Shown here: piece after piece, positions 62,548 to 64,000 of the stretch
Layout: every line of letters begins with the position of its first letter
How positions within the stretch are numbered: the stretch's first letter is position 1
NCBI GenBank assembly: GCA_016806645.1
Contig: JACSYO010001855.1
Span: forward strand, 1,797,001-1,861,000
Reading direction: 5' to 3'
Length of the DNA: 64,000 nucleotides
DNA from: Ophiodon elongatus
Taxonomy: Eukaryota > Chordata > Actinopteri > Perciformes > Hexagrammidae
The notes under the pieces: model-generated
Databases searched by the model: none
The model's input: the letters and a program-made list of their open reading frames with translations, nothing else
Told to the model about the DNA's origin: nothing
Made by a program: the position numbers and the translations under genes

Positions 62548-63860
62548 AAACCAGAGACGTGTAGAAAATACATTTTGAGTGGTTAACCACAGAGGAGCTG
62601 ACAGATGGGTGTAACCTCTGAACAACAACAGCAGCATTTCTCCCTCTTTCACTCTCATTGATGAGAAGGAGACTCCGTCTTGGGCATCACCGGAAATTCA
62701 ACTTGCTTTGCACCAAATCCAGCACACAACCGTAGCATACATGCAGCATTAGCTTGGCCTCAGGGGGAAAGAAGTTCTGCTAAAACGGGAGCTTTCTATA
62801 CTGGGTTTTCTACTCAGGCAGAAAGGAGGGACAGCACTCAGTCTCTGGGAATCTCTCGGGACCGTTGTGAGGATCCCCAATTATCCTCACACACCAAATC
62901 TCCAGCAGAGACTAAAGCCAGGAATGTTGGTTCCACTCGTCCCTCCTCCATCCCCAGGAGGCTTACAAAGGCCAGTGACCGTAGCGAGTTCTGCCTCCTG
63001 ATACAGAGGACATGTCCAGAATGAGGATGTTCAGCGCAGCAAATCTTACCTTACAATTACACAAAGACCTCAGGGATTCAGAACGGTAAATACAGAAAGA
63101 AAAATATATCCAAGACCACTTACGCCGAACTACTCTGATGTACAGGATGTGATTTAAGGCTCATGTATTATTTTTTTTAGCGATAATCACTGAAAAAATA
63201 CCTGGATTCTTTTGAAAGGAGCAGATCGAATTTTGATTTTTAGGTCCCTGCTCATCCAATAATGTTTCCAGCTTGAAGAAGACACTTTTTAAACACACTA
63301 TATGGTAAATATGATATCCTGGAGGAGAGATAGGTCAGAATAAACTTCTGGTGAGAAAGTGAAAAGAGAAAAGGAAATAAAATCCGAATGGGCTTCTGGT
63401 GATTATGCAGTCCCTCAATATGGTGGAAAAAAAAAGCTCAAAATATGTAACATTTTCAGTCTGATATACTTACAATTTGAAATAAACAAAATCAGGTTAC
63501 AGATATTTAGGGAAATAAAAAATAATGAGCTTTAAATATGATTGTTTACAGATTGGGTTGTTATGTTTCACCCGACTACTTATTTTTGTTCGCTGCAGCT
63601 GCTTACTAATCTGTCATCGAAGATTTACCTCTTTAATAAATAGTAGAAAAATAATCTTTTCCTCTTTTAAGTGTTTATTCCTGTATTTATGTGAATCATT
63701 AAAAAAAAAATGTCAGACACTCATGAAAATGAAAATATCTTTCAGAGAACAAACTGGGCAGTGTCTATCTGCAGAACTGAGAATAAAGCTGGACTAGAAT
63801 CCCACATTAGATCCTGGTCTATGTAAAAATACAATAGTTTTACTCTTCATCTGAGAAAGT
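60770..63860. other. intergenic or 3'UTR-like region near the right edge
   Basis: No convincing exon. It holds an A-run at about 61931-61950 and (CA)n at 62466-62545. A plus-strand ORF of 114 codons at 62680-63024 has no recognisable domain. Minus-strand AATAAA signals occur near 61855 and 63675. The region could be the 3'UTR of a minus-strand gene entering from the right. Confidence 0.4.
62466..62545. repeat. (CA)n microsatellite
   Basis: About 40 pure CA units in the intergenic region near the right edge. Confidence 0.97.
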
Positions 63861-63861
63861 T

Positions 63862-63936
63862 TTACAAATAAGGAGGCTCTGCTCCCCTCCTGCCCCTCAC
63901 CACAGGTGGGCCGAGTGGGGATGCTGGGCTGGAGGC
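63862..63936 (-). other. possible 3'-terminal coding exon of a neighbouring gene
   Basis: On the minus strand a plausible acceptor (branch-like CTGAT, then CCCCTTTTGCCCCAG) is followed by 24 open codons ending PPYL and a TAA. In human, CACHD1 lies upstream of RAVER2 in the same orientation, so a cachd1 3' end is the expected neighbour. I do not recognise the peptide, so this stays a weak suggestion. Confidence 0.18.
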
Positions 63937-64000
63937 CTGGGGCAAAAGGGGTCCAATCAGCATATAGAGGTTTATGTTAATGTGATTATCCTCTGGTATT

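Noticed and set aside
62680..63024. 114-codon plus-strand open frame near the right edge
   Set aside because: There is no domain and no codon pattern suggestive of a gene. The minus strand reads more like a 3'UTR.

Overview
The window is vertebrate, almost certainly teleost fish, nuclear DNA. It has small exons separated by very long introns with canonical GT/AG borders. It also carries dense (CA)n/(GT)n, (GA)n and (TA)n microsatellites, and several interspersed repeats that are common in percomorph fish genomes. Nothing in it is prokaryotic.

One protein-coding gene is firmly supported. It is the 5' part of raver2 (ribonucleoprotein, PTB-binding 2), on the minus strand. Five coding exons were joined by hand with consistent phases: 53206-53484, 34810-34876, 12941-13248, 11959-12123 and 2995-3186. 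Together they encode 337 residues holding three RNA-recognition motifs. The C-terminal half, which in this family carries the PTB-binding leucine-rich motifs, lies beyond the left edge. The introns measure about 18.3 kb, 21.6 kb, 0.8 kb and 8.8 kb, plus at least 3.0 kb of intron 5.

Layout. 1-2994: start of intron 5, with a (GT)n tract and two strong hairpins. 2995-13248: exons 5, 4 and 3 with introns 4 and 3. 13249-34809: intron 2, with repeats and microsatellites but no other gene seen. 34810-34876: exon 2. 34877-53205: intron 1, with a complete but dead Tc1-like transposon and a hAT-type MITE that both have target-site duplications. 53206-53760: exon 1 and promoter, CpG-rich, with a YY1-type motif over the start codon and a long CT-repeat on the coding strand. 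53760-64000: upstream intergenic DNA with a probable solo LTR, the 3' end of an RTE-type LINE and an AT-rich microsatellite. A neighbouring minus-strand gene may end near the right edge; synteny would suggest cachd1, but this is unproven.

I found no undescribed multi-gene system. The observations most worth following are an 85-nt near-perfect hairpin at 968-1052, the CA-repeat beside the donor of the frame-shifting exon 2, and the CU-rich tracts around raver2 exons. The last two bear on possible PTB or hnRNP cross-regulation of a gene whose own product binds PTB.
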